Positions 52,675 to 61,915 are shown, counted from the stretch's first letter. The stretch is 64,000 nt of DNA from Candidatus Eisenbacteria bacterium (GCA_020847735.1 JADLBL010000008.1:1-64000); one strand, 5' to 3'. The notes: generated by a model not told the origin, from the letters alone. Numbers and translations are program-made.

Positions 52675-53292
52675 CTATTTCCGGACTGCCAAGCCGACGC
52701 CGGCCCTTTCCATCGAGGCCACGAGCTGCTTCACCATCGGGTCGATCTGTCTCTCCGGCGTATCGGACTTGGGGAAACTCGAGCGCGTTAGACCGGACCA
52801 GAGCAGCTTGCCGTCCGAGACGCGGTAGAGACGGGTCTCCATGTCGATGACGCGGGTTTCGATCAACTGGGTCTGATTGCGCGAATAGCGGGACCAGCTC
52901 TGGCCGCGGGAGGAGGCAAACTGTCCAGCCGGCCGGTAGTAGCTCCGCACGGTCTCGTCATCCATCACCTTGGTGACGAGGATTCCGTCGCAGTGCCCCT
53001 TGTGGACCTCCATGTCTACCCTCGCGCTATCGAGCAGGTTGTCGCCAACCATGGCGTAGCTGGCCTCTCCCTCGACCCCGCGGTCTCTAAGGGCGTCGGC
53101 GAAACGATCCTCAAAGACACGCCTCGGGTCGCCCGTACGCGTCGCGTGAATGACCATCACGTGGCGGATGGGCTCCGTCCCGGCCCCGGGCTCGTGCCAC
53201 GTTCCGCGGAGCTTGGTCCCCGCGGCACAGCCGGTGACCGCCATCAGCCCGACGACAAGAAGACTCCCGACCACCAATGCCGGACCCTTCAC
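52675..53292 (-). CDS. Lipoprotein encoded by the 3' part of the fused frame
   Basis: Read alone from GTG 53292 this gives 205 residues with its own ribosome site (AAGGAGAGGCAC). Lipobox: LVVGLMAVTGCAAG, lipid Cys at about 22. The mature part (KLRGTWHEPGAGTEPIRHVM, VFEDRFADALRDRGVEGEAS, RVIDMETRLYRVSDGKLLWS) resembles DUF4136-type envelope lipoproteins. The good ribosome site and complete signal suggest that it is translated separately, at least part of the time; otherwise its signal would be an internal membrane helix of the kinase-like protein. Function unknown; position inside the copper island suggests metal stress. Confidence 0.78.
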   Translation of the reverse strand: MKGPALVVGSLLVVGLMAVTGCAAGTKLRGTWHEPGAGTEPIRHVMVIHATRTGDPRRVFEDRFADALRDRGVEGEASYAMVGDNLLDSARVDMEVHKGHCDGILVTKVMDDETVRSYYRPAGQFASSRGQSWSRYSRNQTQLIETRVIDMETRLYRVSDGKLLWSGLTRSSFPKSDTPERQIDPMVKQLVASMERAGVGLAVRK

Positions 53293-54411
53293 GTGCCTCT
53301 CCTTCTGGCTTCCACCGGGGTTGGCGCCGTTTTCGACGGGCAGCCTCGCCGGCGCTGCGCTGAATCCGATCATGATCCGGCTGTGACAGGGTGAAACGCG
53401 CTGAAAACGAACGGATGCACCGAGCAAGGCAAGTAATCGGATGCAGAGCACCTGACGGAACCGGTACTCGCCCGTGCCGGCACCAAACACGCGCGTGAGG
53501 CTCTCCTCGAGATCGGGCAACGCCTCTCCCAGCGAGAAGACCCCAAGTTCGACAGTCGGCGCGGTACCGGCCGCCGCAGCGATTCTCACCTCCAGCCAGC
53601 CCGGTGGTGGCACGCTGTCGAGCAATCCAAAGATCAGCGCGCGCACGCTGAACGCGACCGCGCGCCGGTCCGCTTCGACGGCGCAGGATTTCGGGTGATC
53701 GATCAGGATGGCCCTTTGCCCGTCCTGCCGGGCGCCGGCGACATCCCGGATGATTCGCTCCAGCAGCGGAGTCAGATCGACGCGCTCATGCCGCGGCTCC
53801 GAAATGCGCGCGATCTCGGCGAGATCGTTGAGCAGATGCCGGGCCCGGGCGGCCTCCTCCCGGATCACCTGACCAGCGAACACGACGCCGCTCCTGCCAC
53901 CGGTCCCGAACGCTGCAATCAGGGACTCCGCCTGCCCCTCGATCGCAGCCAGCGGCCCCTCCGTCTGCGCCATCAGCGCAAGGCCGGTCTCGCCCAGGGC
54001 GGCGAGCCTGCCCTGCTCCGCCGCCTGCGCCCGCGCCCGTCGGCTCGCGTCGGCATAGCCGCCGACGAGCCCGCCGATCAGGAGCAGAAGGACGAGTTCG
54101 ACGGCGGAATCCATCACCCGCGAATCCGCTCGCGCGAGCTGCCGAAGGTGCGGGAGGTAGCCGATCACGGCGAATGCCGCGATCCCGATCCCTCCCCTGC
54201 TACCCGCCGCCATCGCGGCCAGGATGACGGGCAGATAGAAGAGCCGCCGCAGCGCGTCATGCACGCCGAGCTGGTGCAGCGCAGCCGTGTAGTGCATCAC
54301 CAGGATCAACGCGACTGCGGCTGCACAGAGCGCCACGATCTCGACTTTGCGATGTTCGAGTGGAGCGGAAGGAGAGACCCGCTCCGCCAGATTCGCCATG
54401 TCGTGCTTCAT
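52675..54411 (-). CDS. Degenerate histidine kinase fused in frame to a lipoprotein
   Basis: A single open frame of 578 codons. Start ATG 54411 has GGAGGG 8 bases upstream. Residues 24-120 hold four or five membrane helices. A HisKA-like dimerisation helix follows (RLAALGETGLALMAQTEGPL, 135-154), but the H-box H-E-x-x-N-P-L reads A-Q-T-E-G-P-L: the phospho-acceptor His is Ala148. The ATPase region (about 235-350) lacks the N-box Asn (AFSVRALIFGLLDSVPPPG) and has no D-x-G-x-G box. It therefore cannot act as a normal kinase. With no stop, the frame continues at residue 374 into a complete lipoprotein (next entry). No response regulator gene is adjacent. Possible role: membrane sensor or scaffold without kinase activity (inference). 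Confidence 0.8.
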   Translation of the reverse strand: MKHDMANLAERVSPSAPLEHRKVEIVALCAAAVALILVMHYTAALHQLGVHDALRRLFYLPVILAAMAAGSRGGIGIAAFAVIGYLPHLRQLARADSRVMDSAVELVLLLLIGGLVGGYADASRRARAQAAEQGRLAALGETGLALMAQTEGPLAAIEGQAESLIAAFGTGGRSGVVFAGQVIREEAARARHLLNDLAEIARISEPRHERVDLTPLLERIIRDVAGARQDGQRAILIDHPKSCAVEADRRAVAFSVRALIFGLLDSVPPPGWLEVRIAAAAGTAPTVELGVFSLGEALPDLEESLTRVFGAGTGEYRFRQVLCIRLLALLGASVRFQRVSPCHSRIMIGFSAAPARLPVENGANPGGSQKERHVKGPALVVGSLLVVGLMAVTGCAAGTKLRGTWHEPGAGTEPIRHVMVIHATRTGDPRRVFEDRFADALRDRGVEGEASYAMVGDNLLDSARVDMEVHKGHCDGILVTKVMDDETVRSYYRPAGQFASSRGQSWSRYSRNQTQLIETRVIDMETRLYRVSDGKLLWSGLTRSSFPKSDTPERQIDPMVKQLVASMERAGVGLAVRK

Positions 54412-54482
54412 TGGGTAGCCCTCCTCCTGACGGACTCGAACCGAAGAATCGCCAAGGACTAGATGGCTCGACGCTGCCGGCC

Positions 54483-54986
54483 TCAGTCGCGCCGGGCGTC
54501 CCTTCGCACGAGGGCCATGCCGCATTTGGGACAGTCTCCGGGCGTGGAAGCCGTGACGTCGGCGTGCATCGGACAGACGTAGGTGGCCAATGGGGCACTG
54601 GGAACAGCGGGCGAACCGTTCCCACCCGTCACGGCGGGAGCCGGAGCCGCGAGCTGCCCCGACGCCATCGCACGCCATTCCGGAATCGCCGCCATCCGCT
54701 TGATCAGGCTCTCCATGAAGGCCTGGTCTTCGAGCAGCGCGTCGGCGAGAAGCGCTCGACCGGTCTCGTCGGCGAGCACTTGATCGATGCTCTTGCGCAG
54801 CTTCTTCTCGGAGGCTGTCGGCTTCGGGGCACGGGACGTCTGCATCGCGCCGTGATTGTGACCCCCGCCGCCCCCACCTCCCATCATTCCGCACTGCGCG
54901 CGAGCCGGAGACGGCCCCACCACCACGACCACCAGCCAGGCACCCAGGATCCCTGCCGCCACTGAACGAAGATTCGGTACTCGCAT
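54483..54986 (-). CDS. Secreted protein with heavy-metal-binding domain
   Basis: 167 residues, ATG 54986 with GGAGGGAG 9 bases upstream. Signal peptide to about residue 31 (GILGAWLVVVVVGPSPARAQ). The mature start is CGMMGGGGGGGHNHGAM, a Met/Gly/His-rich patch that could hold copper. A helical middle (KKLRKSIDQVLADETGRALL, AFMESLIKRMAAIPEWRAM) follows. The end is a heavy-metal-binding domain of the YHS-like HMBD type: TYVCPMHADVTASTPGDCPKCGM, with Cys-Pro-Met-His and C-P-K-C-G-M. The same module starts CusB in this cluster. Likely a periplasmic copper chaperone. Immediately downstream of cusA (106-base gap). Confidence 0.87.
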   Translation of the reverse strand: MRVPNLRSVAAGILGAWLVVVVVGPSPARAQCGMMGGGGGGGHNHGAMQTSRAPKPTASEKKLRKSIDQVLADETGRALLADALLEDQAFMESLIKRMAAIPEWRAMASGQLAAPAPAVTGGNGSPAVPSAPLATYVCPMHADVTASTPGDCPKCGMALVRRDARRD

Positions 54987-55092
54987 CGGTACTCTCCCTC
55001 CTTCGCGTGGGCGCGCCCTCCGGCGGCCCGCGACACATGAGAACCATGTTGAGTCAGCTACCCGATTCGAACCCTTCAACTCTTCAGACTGC

Positions 55093-58000
55093 TCAGACCG
55101 TCGTCGCGGGCGCCGCAGGGCCCGTCACCGCGGCCGTGCCCTTCGCGTGCGCGTCCAGCAGCGCCCACCCCGGCGATGCGGGACCGTCGCTCACTTCCTT
55201 TCGCCGCCACAGGTAGTAGATCGCCGGATAGACGAGCAGTTCGAGCAGGAACGAGGTAACGAGGCCCCCGACCATCGGCGCGGCGATACGCTTCATGAGG
55301 TCCGAGCCGGTCTCCGTGGACCACATGATCGGCAGCAGGCCCATGAACGCAGCCGCCACGGTCATGGCCTTCGGGCGGACGCGCTTCACGGCACCGTGGA
55401 TGATCGCCTCGACGAGATCGCCTGCGGTGTGCAGGTGACCGCGCGCCTTGGCTTCGTCGTGAGACAGGTCGAGGAACAACAGCATGAACACGCCCGTCTC
55501 CGCATCGAGACCCGCCAGCGCGATCATGCCGACCCAGACCGCGATGGAGATGTTGTAGTGCAGCAGGTACAACAGCCAGATAGCGCCAATCAGAGAGAAC
55601 GGCACGGCGAGCATGACGATGCTCGACTTGAACGTCGATTTGGTGTTCATGTAGAGCAGACCGAAGATCAGCAGGAGCGTGAGGGGAATGACGAGCTTCA
55701 TGCGTTCCTTCACGCGCAGCATGTTCTCGTACTGCCCGCTCCACGAGACCGCATAGCCGGTCGGCAGCTTCACGTTCGCCGCAACGGCCTGCTTGGCGCG
55801 CTCGACGTAGCGTCCGACGTCGGTCTTGGACACGTCGAAGTCGACATAGACGTAGCCTGTGAGCAGCCCGTTCTCGTCGCGGATCATCGACGGGCCTTCG
55901 ACCAGGCGCACGTCCGCGATTTCGGACATGGGAATCTGCCCGCGTCCGCTTGGGAGCGGCAGGAGCACCCGCTTCAGGGCTTCCTGATCCTCGCGATAGT
56001 CTCTCGCGTAACGAACGTTCACGCCGTAGCGCTCACGCCCTTCGACGGTGGTCGTCTGATTGTCCCCGCCCACCGCGGTCATGACCATCATGTTCGCGTC
56101 GTCCACGGAGAGGCCGTATCGCGAGAGATGATCGCGATCGAGCACGAAGTCGACGAAGTAGCCGCCTGCGACGCGCTCGGCGTAGACGCTGCGGGTTCCC
56201 GGAACCTTTTGCAGGGCGGACTCGATCTCGATTGCAGTCTTCTGGATGACCTGCAGATCCGCCCCACTCACTTTGATCCCGACCGGCGTGCGAATGCCGG
56301 TCGACAACATGTCGAGCCGCGCCTTGATGGGCATCGTCCACGCGTTGCTGATGCCGGGGAGCTGGAGTGCCGAGTTCATCTCGTCGACCAGTTGCTCCTC
56401 GGTGATGCGGTCCCGCCAGAAGGGCCGAAGGCCCTTCTTGAGCCATTCCGGCGCCCAGCTCGAATACCAGCGGGGCTGTTCGCGCCATTCGGATTCCGGC
56501 TTGAGCAGGATCGTCGTCTCCATCATCGAGAAGGGGGCCGGATCCGTGGGCGTATCCGCGCGACCCGCCTTGCCGAAGATGGTCGCGACCTCCGGGAACG
56601 TGAGCAGGAGCTTGTCCTGAACCTGCAGCGCCTTCTGCGCCTCGGCGACCGACATGCCCGGCTGGACAGCCGAGGGCATGTAGAGCAGCGAGCCCTCGCG
56701 CAACGGCGGCATGAACTCGGAGCCGAGCGATAGGTAGATGGGTACGGTCGAGACGACGAGCAACAGGCTGGCGATCACCGTCGCCTTCGCATGGCGGACG
56801 ACGAACCGGCACGGTCGCTCGTAGATCCGGTGCAGGAGCCGGCTGATGGGATGCCGCTCCTCCGAGTAGTAGCGGCCAACCAGGAGCTGCGTGGCGAGCC
56901 ACGACAGCCACCGCGGCCGGAACGTGTACGGCTCGATGCGCGCGAAGAGCATCCGTGTGGCGGGATTGAAGGTGATCGCCAACACCGCCGCGATCGCCAT
57001 CGCGAGGTTCTTCGAGTATGCCAGCGGCTTGAACAGGCGGCCTTCCTGGTCCACCAGCGTGAAGACCGGCATGAACGCAACCGCGATGACGAGCAGCGAG
57101 AAGAAGACCGACGGACCCACCTCGAGTAACGCCGAGAGCCGGACTTCGTGGAAGTCGCCCTTCATCCCGTCGGCTTGCCAGTGATGGATCTTGTTGTAGG
57201 CGTTCTCAACCTCGATGATCGCGCCGTCCACCAGCACGCCGATCGAGATGGCGATGCCCGCCATGGACAACAGGTTCGCGTTGAGTCCCATCATGTACAT
57301 GGGGATGAACGCCAGGGCGACGCTGATGGGAATGGTGAGGATGGGGACCGTGGCCGAAGGGATGTGCCAGAGGAAGAGCAGGATGACCAGGGAGACGATG
57401 ACCACTTCCTCGATGATCTTGTTCTTCACCGTGTGGATCGCACGCCCGATGAGCTCGGAGCGGTCGTAGGTGGTCACAACCTCCACGCCGGGTGGAAGCG
57501 ATGGCTTGAGCTCCTGGAGCTTCGCCTTGACGCGTTTGATGACGTTCAGGGCGTTCTCGCCCTGCCGCATCACAACGATGCCGCCGACCACGTCGCCTTC
57601 GCCGTTGTAGTCGGCGATGCCGCGCCGCATCTCGGGCCCGAGCGCCACCGTGGCGACGTCCTTCACCTGGATGGGCGTGCCCTTCTCGGTCTTGAGCACG
57701 AGCTTCTCGAGGTCGCTCACCGACTTCACGTAGCCGCGGCCGCGAACCATGTACTCGCGGCCCGAGATCTCGACGAGACGCCCGCCCACGTCGTTGTTGC
57801 CCTTGCGTACGGCCGTGACTACCGCGTCGAGTGGCAGCCCGTACGCCGCGAGGCTCGCGGGGTTCACGGTGATCTGGTACTGGCGTACCTGACCGCCGAC
57901 CGTCGCCACCTCGGAGACGCCGGGCACGCTCTGCACCGCGTAGCGCATGAACCAGTCCTGGTAACTACGGAGCTCGTCGGTCGAGTGCCGCCCGGAACGG

Positions 58001-58434
58001 TCGACGAGCGCGTACTGGAAGACCCATCCGACGCTCGTCGCGTCGGGTCCGAGTTCGGTCGTCACGCCCGCGGGGAGGCGCGACGAGATCTTGGAGAGGT
58101 ACTCGAGCACGCGCGTGCGGGCCCAGTAGATGTCCGTCCCGTCCTGGAACACGACGTAGACGAAGCTGTAGCCGAAGTCCGAGAAGCCTCGGATGGCCTT
58201 GACCTTCGGCGCACCGAGCAGCGAGGTGATGATCGGATAGGTGACCTGGTCCTCGATGATGTCCGGGCTGCGGTCCCAGCGTGAGTAGACGATCACCTGG
58301 GTGTCGGAGAGGTCCGGCAACGCGTCGAGCGGGATGTTCTTCATCGTCCACACCGAGATCACCAGCGCCACCAGCGTCGCGGCGATGACCAGGTAGCGGT
58401 TCTCGGCGGAGAATCGGATGATCTTCTGGATCAT
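55093..58434 (-). CDS. cusA: Cu(I)/Ag(I) efflux RND pump CusA
   Basis: 1113 residues, longer than E. coli CusA (1047) mostly by extra loops. RND inner-membrane proton antiporter of the HME type. Family signature: IPLDALPDLSDTQVIVYSRW at the N-terminus, GVLVDGAIIEVENAYNKIHHW in helix 4. The copper-binding methionine triad of CusA seems kept: LLYMPSAVQPGMS, APFSMMETTILLKPES and IKARLDMLSTGIRTPVGIKV, pointing to Cu(I)/Ag(I) rather than Zn/Co. The ATG overlaps the cusB stop as ATGA, so translation is coupled. Works with CusB and CusC to move copper from periplasm to outside. Confidence 0.96.
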   Translation of the reverse strand: MIQKIIRFSAENRYLVIAATLVALVISVWTMKNIPLDALPDLSDTQVIVYSRWDRSPDIIEDQVTYPIITSLLGAPKVKAIRGFSDFGYSFVYVVFQDGTDIYWARTRVLEYLSKISSRLPAGVTTELGPDATSVGWVFQYALVDRSGRHSTDELRSYQDWFMRYAVQSVPGVSEVATVGGQVRQYQITVNPASLAAYGLPLDAVVTAVRKGNNDVGGRLVEISGREYMVRGRGYVKSVSDLEKLVLKTEKGTPIQVKDVATVALGPEMRRGIADYNGEGDVVGGIVVMRQGENALNVIKRVKAKLQELKPSLPPGVEVVTTYDRSELIGRAIHTVKNKIIEEVVIVSLVILLFLWHIPSATVPILTIPISVALAFIPMYMMGLNANLLSMAGIAISIGVLVDGAIIEVENAYNKIHHWQADGMKGDFHEVRLSALLEVGPSVFFSLLVIAVAFMPVFTLVDQEGRLFKPLAYSKNLAMAIAAVLAITFNPATRMLFARIEPYTFRPRWLSWLATQLLVGRYYSEERHPISRLLHRIYERPCRFVVRHAKATVIASLLLVVSTVPIYLSLGSEFMPPLREGSLLYMPSAVQPGMSVAEAQKALQVQDKLLLTFPEVATIFGKAGRADTPTDPAPFSMMETTILLKPESEWREQPRWYSSWAPEWLKKGLRPFWRDRITEEQLVDEMNSALQLPGISNAWTMPIKARLDMLSTGIRTPVGIKVSGADLQVIQKTAIEIESALQKVPGTRSVYAERVAGGYFVDFVLDRDHLSRYGLSVDDANMMVMTAVGGDNQTTTVEGRERYGVNVRYARDYREDQEALKRVLLPLPSGRGQIPMSEIADVRLVEGPSMIRDENGLLTGYVYVDFDVSKTDVGRYVERAKQAVAANVKLPTGYAVSWSGQYENMLRVKERMKLVIPLTLLLIFGLLYMNTKSTFKSSIVMLAVPFSLIGAIWLLYLLHYNISIAVWVGMIALAGLDAETGVFMLLFLDLSHDEAKARGHLHTAGDLVEAIIHGAVKRVRPKAMTVAAAFMGLLPIMWSTETGSDLMKRIAAPMVGGLVTSFLLELLVYPAIYYLWRRKEVSDGPASPGWALLDAHAKGTAAVTGPAAPATTV

Positions 58435-59903
58435 GGCTTCTTCTCCGTCATGGCCGCGAGGGAGGCACGCAGCTGTGACTCGGAATCCACGAGGAAGTTG
58501 GCTCGCGTCACCACCTGCTCCCCTGCCTTCAGCCCGCTCTTCACCTCCACCTCGCTGCCGTTGCGCGCGCCGAGCTGTACTTCGCGGGGCGAGAACTTGC
58601 CCTCGCCCAGCGCGATGAAGACAACGTCCTTCGTTCCGGAGCGGATCACGGCATCCGCAGGGACGCGCAGGCCCGTGCGGTCGCGGCCCTCGAGCACGAC
58701 GTCGCCATACATCTCCGGCTTCAACTCCAGCCCGCGATTCGCGAAGTGCATGTGGACCTTTGCCGTTCGCGTTGCCGGGTCGAGCAGCGGATCGATGAAG
58801 GCGACGTTTCCACGGAAGCTGCGGCCCGGGTAGGTCTTGACGGTCAGGACGGCAGGCATGCCGACATGAACCGATCCGAGATCGCTCTCGTAGGCGTCGG
58901 CCATGACCCAGACTTCGCTGAGGTCGGTGATCTCGTAGGGCGTGTCACCCACGTTGACGCTGGCCCCCTGCACCACATTCTTGGCCGTGACGACACCGCT
59001 GATCGGCGATACGAACGTCAGCGCCCGCGACGGAGTGCGCGTCTGTTCGAGCCGGTGAATCTCCTCGGCCGGCACGTCCCACAACTCGAGCTTGCGCCGC
59101 GCCCCCTCCACGAGCGCCGCGCCGCTGTTATCTGTCGAGCCTGCCTTGTTCAACGCGTCCCGCGTCTGCAGGGCGAGGACATACTCGTTCTCGGCGGCGA
59201 GCAACGAAGGGCTGTAGAGTGAGAAGAGCGGCTGGCCGCGGCGCACCGGCCTTCCCACGAAATCGACGAACATCTTCTCGATGTAGCCCTCCACCTTGAT
59301 GTTCGTCTTGCGGACCCGAGTCGGGTCGACTTCGACCCTCCCGACGGTGCCCCAACTGCCCGAGACCGACCCGCGCGTCACGGGAGCAACGTGCAGTCCG
59401 ATCAGTTGCTGCCGCGCCGGATCGATTGTCACGGTGGCCAGCCCGTCCACCGACGGCCCCCCGCCCTGCGCGTCGTCCTGGTAGACCGGGACGTAGTCCA
59501 TTCCCATCTCGTCCTTGCGGGGTGTGGGCGACGTTTGGCTGGGATTCATGGGCGAGCGATAGAAGAGGATCTTGCGCTCGGCTTTGCCCGCGACGGCCGC
59601 CTCTTTGGCCTGTCCTTTCACTTCGACCAGCTTCATCCCGCAGATGGGACAATCGCCCGGATGGTCCGACGTGATCGTGGGGTGCATCGGGCACTGGTAG
59701 AGCGGTTTCTCCACGGAAGCCGACGTGCCGACGGGTGCCGCTCCGTGCTTTTGCATCGCCATCCAGGTCACGCCCACACCCAGAATCACTCCGGCGACGA
59801 GCAGCACGATCGCAACGGCCACGAGCTTCACCATCGGCTGCGACGACGCCGGCCTCGCCGTCCTGGTTTCCTTGGCCTCGAATGCGTTGTTCCAGTCGTT
59901 CAC
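58431..59903 (-). CDS. cusB: Efflux RND periplasmic adaptor CusB with HMBD
   Basis: 490 residues. Starts GTG 59903 with GGAGGACATC just upstream. A membrane anchor (VKLVAVAIVLLVAGVILGVG, about 28-47) is followed by a heavy-metal-binding module LYQCPMHPTITSDHPGDCPI with C-G-M, then ILFYRSPMNPSQTSPTPRKD with E-M-G-M-D-Y-V-P-V-Y, the Met-bearing region that in E. coli CusB takes Cu from CusF. Adaptor barrel and hairpin domains follow (VTIDPARQQLIGLHVAPV, SPISGVVTAKNVVQGASVNV, GMPAVLTVKTYPGRSFRG). Links CusA to CusC. 13 bases from the cusC stop... it lies just downstream of cusC and overlaps cusA. Confidence 0.95.
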   Translation of the reverse strand: MNDWNNAFEAKETRTARPASSQPMVKLVAVAIVLLVAGVILGVGVTWMAMQKHGAAPVGTSASVEKPLYQCPMHPTITSDHPGDCPICGMKLVEVKGQAKEAAVAGKAERKILFYRSPMNPSQTSPTPRKDEMGMDYVPVYQDDAQGGGPSVDGLATVTIDPARQQLIGLHVAPVTRGSVSGSWGTVGRVEVDPTRVRKTNIKVEGYIEKMFVDFVGRPVRRGQPLFSLYSPSLLAAENEYVLALQTRDALNKAGSTDNSGAALVEGARRKLELWDVPAEEIHRLEQTRTPSRALTFVSPISGVVTAKNVVQGASVNVGDTPYEITDLSEVWVMADAYESDLGSVHVGMPAVLTVKTYPGRSFRGNVAFIDPLLDPATRTAKVHMHFANRGLELKPEMYGDVVLEGRDRTGLRVPADAVIRSGTKDVVFIALGEGKFSPREVQLGARNGSEVEVKSGLKAGEQVVTRANFLVDSESQLRASLAAMTEKKP

Positions 59904-59916
59904 GATGTCCTCCGGG

Positions 59917-61371
59917 CTACATCTTCGGCATGGCCGACGAGGTGGATCCCGCGGCAGCCGCGGGGGGTGCGCTGCCGGCACGCGTGGGAGCCGAACCCAT
60001 GCCACTGCTGCCGGACATGGACGCGCCTCCTATGCCACCGAGCGCCGGACCCGAGACCGGGTCGAGGCTGACTTCGTGCTGGGCGATGTCGATACGTTGG
60101 GCCGCGGCGACAGACTCGTAGAAGCCGACGAGGTCGGTCAGGTAACCGCTCAGTGCTTCGAGCACAGAGGCGAACGGAACTTTGCCGACTGTGTACTGCG
60201 CCATGGCGCTCGACACGGTGGCGTCCGACTGGATCAACAAGCCCGAGCGGTAAAGGCGGTTCGTCTCGAGCAACGCGGTGAGCATTGCTCGACGTTCCTC
60301 CAGCCGCTGCCGCACGAGCCGGCGGATGGTCTCCGCGCTACTCTCGGCCGCCTGACCACGCAGCCGATACTCGCGCACGGCATTGGACTGCTTGCTGCCC
60401 GCCCAGAGTGGCAGCGGCACCGACACGCCCGCCTGCCACATCGGCTCGAACTCACCGCCGCGCGGCATCACGCCACCGCTCACGGTCAGGTCCGGGTAGT
60501 ACTCCTTCCTTGCGAGCGACACGAGTGCGCCCGACTGCTCGACCGCGAGCAGCGCCCTGTGCAACTCCGGGCTGCGGGCCTCGGCGTCGGCCGTTGCGCT
60601 CAACGAATCAGGCAGCGGAGGATCTGCGACTTCCCCAAGGGAAACGGCCGTGGGAATCACCTGATCCAGCGGGTGCCCCACCGAGCGGTTCAATACAGCA
60701 AGGCGACGCCTCTCCTCCGCCACGAGCGCCCAGCGCTGCTGCTGAAGCCGGGTTCGCTCGAGCTGGGCGCGCAGGACATCCGACTGCGCCCCTTCCCCGG
60801 TCTCGTAGCGTGATCTGGAGAGCCCTTCTGCTTGAATCCAGAGAGCTTCGAGCGTACCCAGGATCCGGATCTGGTCGCGCACGAGAAGCAGGTCCACGTA
60901 ACCCCGCTCAACCTCTGCCTGCACCGAGAGACGAGCCCGCTCGAGGTCGGATTCGGACTGCTTCGCTCCCAATGACTGCGTCTTCGCACGGAGCGAGCGC
61001 TTGCCATACCAGGGGAATGTCTGCGCTCCGACGATGGACCAGTAGCTCGTCTCCATGGTCCCGATCTGCAGGCCCTGGAATCCGTCGTTCTGGACACCGA
61101 GCGAAAGTACCGGGTCGGGAAGTGCACGCGCCTGCGGAACCCGGGCCTGATCCGCCTGCACCGTCGCCTGCGCCTGCGCCAGTTCGGGCCGGTTCGCGAG
61201 GGCGTCACGCAGCAGCCCCGCAAGCACGGAGTCCCGTCCGAGTTCCGCACCGCCCGAGGCCGCGCTCACGGAGTGCACGAGCACGACTTGGAGGGAGAGA
61301 GCGAAACCGAGGGCGATCGTAAGCAGGCGCCGGAACGCCGGCTTCCGCCCGATACGTGGAATGCCCGCCAT
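59917..61371 (-). CDS. cusC: TolC-family outer membrane factor CusC
   Basis: 484 residues. Signal peptide at about 1-37 (LLTIALGFALSLQVVLVHSVSA). Two TolC-family halves: LRDALANRPELAQAQATVQAD and QARALPDPVLSLGVQNDGF, then PELHRALLAVEQSGALVSLA, KEYYPDLTVSGGVMPRGG and WQAGVSVPLPLWAGSKQSNA, all typical of OEP repeats. Forms the outer-membrane channel of the efflux pump. The last 50 residues are an unusual Gly/Ser/Ala/Met-rich tail (ALGGIGGASMSGSSGMGSAP) ending SAMPKM, maybe a metal-binding or surface extension. First of the cusCBA operon; the cupredoxin-like gene ends 10 bases before its start. Confidence 0.94.
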   Translation of the reverse strand: MAGIPRIGRKPAFRRLLTIALGFALSLQVVLVHSVSAASGGAELGRDSVLAGLLRDALANRPELAQAQATVQADQARVPQARALPDPVLSLGVQNDGFQGLQIGTMETSYWSIVGAQTFPWYGKRSLRAKTQSLGAKQSESDLERARLSVQAEVERGYVDLLLVRDQIRILGTLEALWIQAEGLSRSRYETGEGAQSDVLRAQLERTRLQQQRWALVAEERRRLAVLNRSVGHPLDQVIPTAVSLGEVADPPLPDSLSATADAEARSPELHRALLAVEQSGALVSLARKEYYPDLTVSGGVMPRGGEFEPMWQAGVSVPLPLWAGSKQSNAVREYRLRGQAAESSAETIRRLVRQRLEERRAMLTALLETNRLYRSGLLIQSDATVSSAMAQYTVGKVPFASVLEALSGYLTDLVGFYESVAAAQRIDIAQHEVSLDPVSGPALGGIGGASMSGSSGMGSAPTRAGSAPPAAAAGSTSSAMPKM

Positions 61372-61381
61372 GGCCCCCTCG

Positions 61382-61732
61382 CTACTCGACGATCAGGCTG
61401 CCGGCGACCATGTCCATCGCGCAGGCGTAGCGGATGGCGCCGGGCTTGCGCGGCGTGAAGCGGACTTCGACCGGCTTGTTGAGGGGCAGCGGCTGCTTGA
61501 TCCCGAACTCGCTGACGACGATGTCGGTCGCACAAGTGCGCTCGACGGTGCGGGTGACCACGAGACGCACAGGCTGGCCCGCTTTCAGGTGCACGGAGGC
61601 CGGCTCGAAGCCGTTCTTCGTCACTGTGACCACGATCCGCCGCTCCTGCCGCGTCGTGGTCGCAGCGCCCGCAGAAGTGGTGAGGGCAGCGAGGGTCGTC
61701 ATGACCGCCAAGACGCCAAAAAGGATCTTCAT
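61382..61732 (-). CDS. Cupredoxin-like periplasmic copper protein
   Basis: 116 residues, ATG 61732 with AGGAGAAGTCC upstream. Signal peptide to about residue 24 (VLAVMTTLAALTTSAGAA). The mature chain is a Cupredoxin_1-like beta barrel: RIVVTVTKNGFEPASVHLKAG, VRLVVTRTVERTCATDIVVS, LNKPVEVRFTPRKPGAIRYA, ending CAMDMVAGSLIVE. The Cys-x-Met-x-Met (C-A-M-D-M) near the end and Thr-Cys-Ala in the middle may be copper ligands. It looks like the small cupredoxins often found beside CopA and Cus genes. Ten bases separate it from cusC, so it heads the cus operon. Confidence 0.9.
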   Translation of the reverse strand: MKILFGVLAVMTTLAALTTSAGAATTTRQERRIVVTVTKNGFEPASVHLKAGQPVRLVVTRTVERTCATDIVVSEFGIKQPLPLNKPVEVRFTPRKPGAIRYACAMDMVAGSLIVE

Positions 61733-61915
61733 GGACTTCTCCTGTCTGGTCGCAATGGACCAAAGGGTCGAACGAACGATCACAACAGGGATGGGGGGCG
61801 CTGCTCGAGCCGCAGGCTTGCCGGGACGCACCACGGGCCGAGGATCCGGCGCGACTGGAACGTTGAGCCGTCACACGCAGGGCATGCGTGTGCTCAACAC
61901 GGCGGTCTGGGCGAG

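Noticed and set aside
55058-55080. GGGTTCGAATCGGG on the minus strand, like a tRNA T-arm
   Set aside because: The flanking bases do not pair as a T-stem and no cloverleaf can be drawn.
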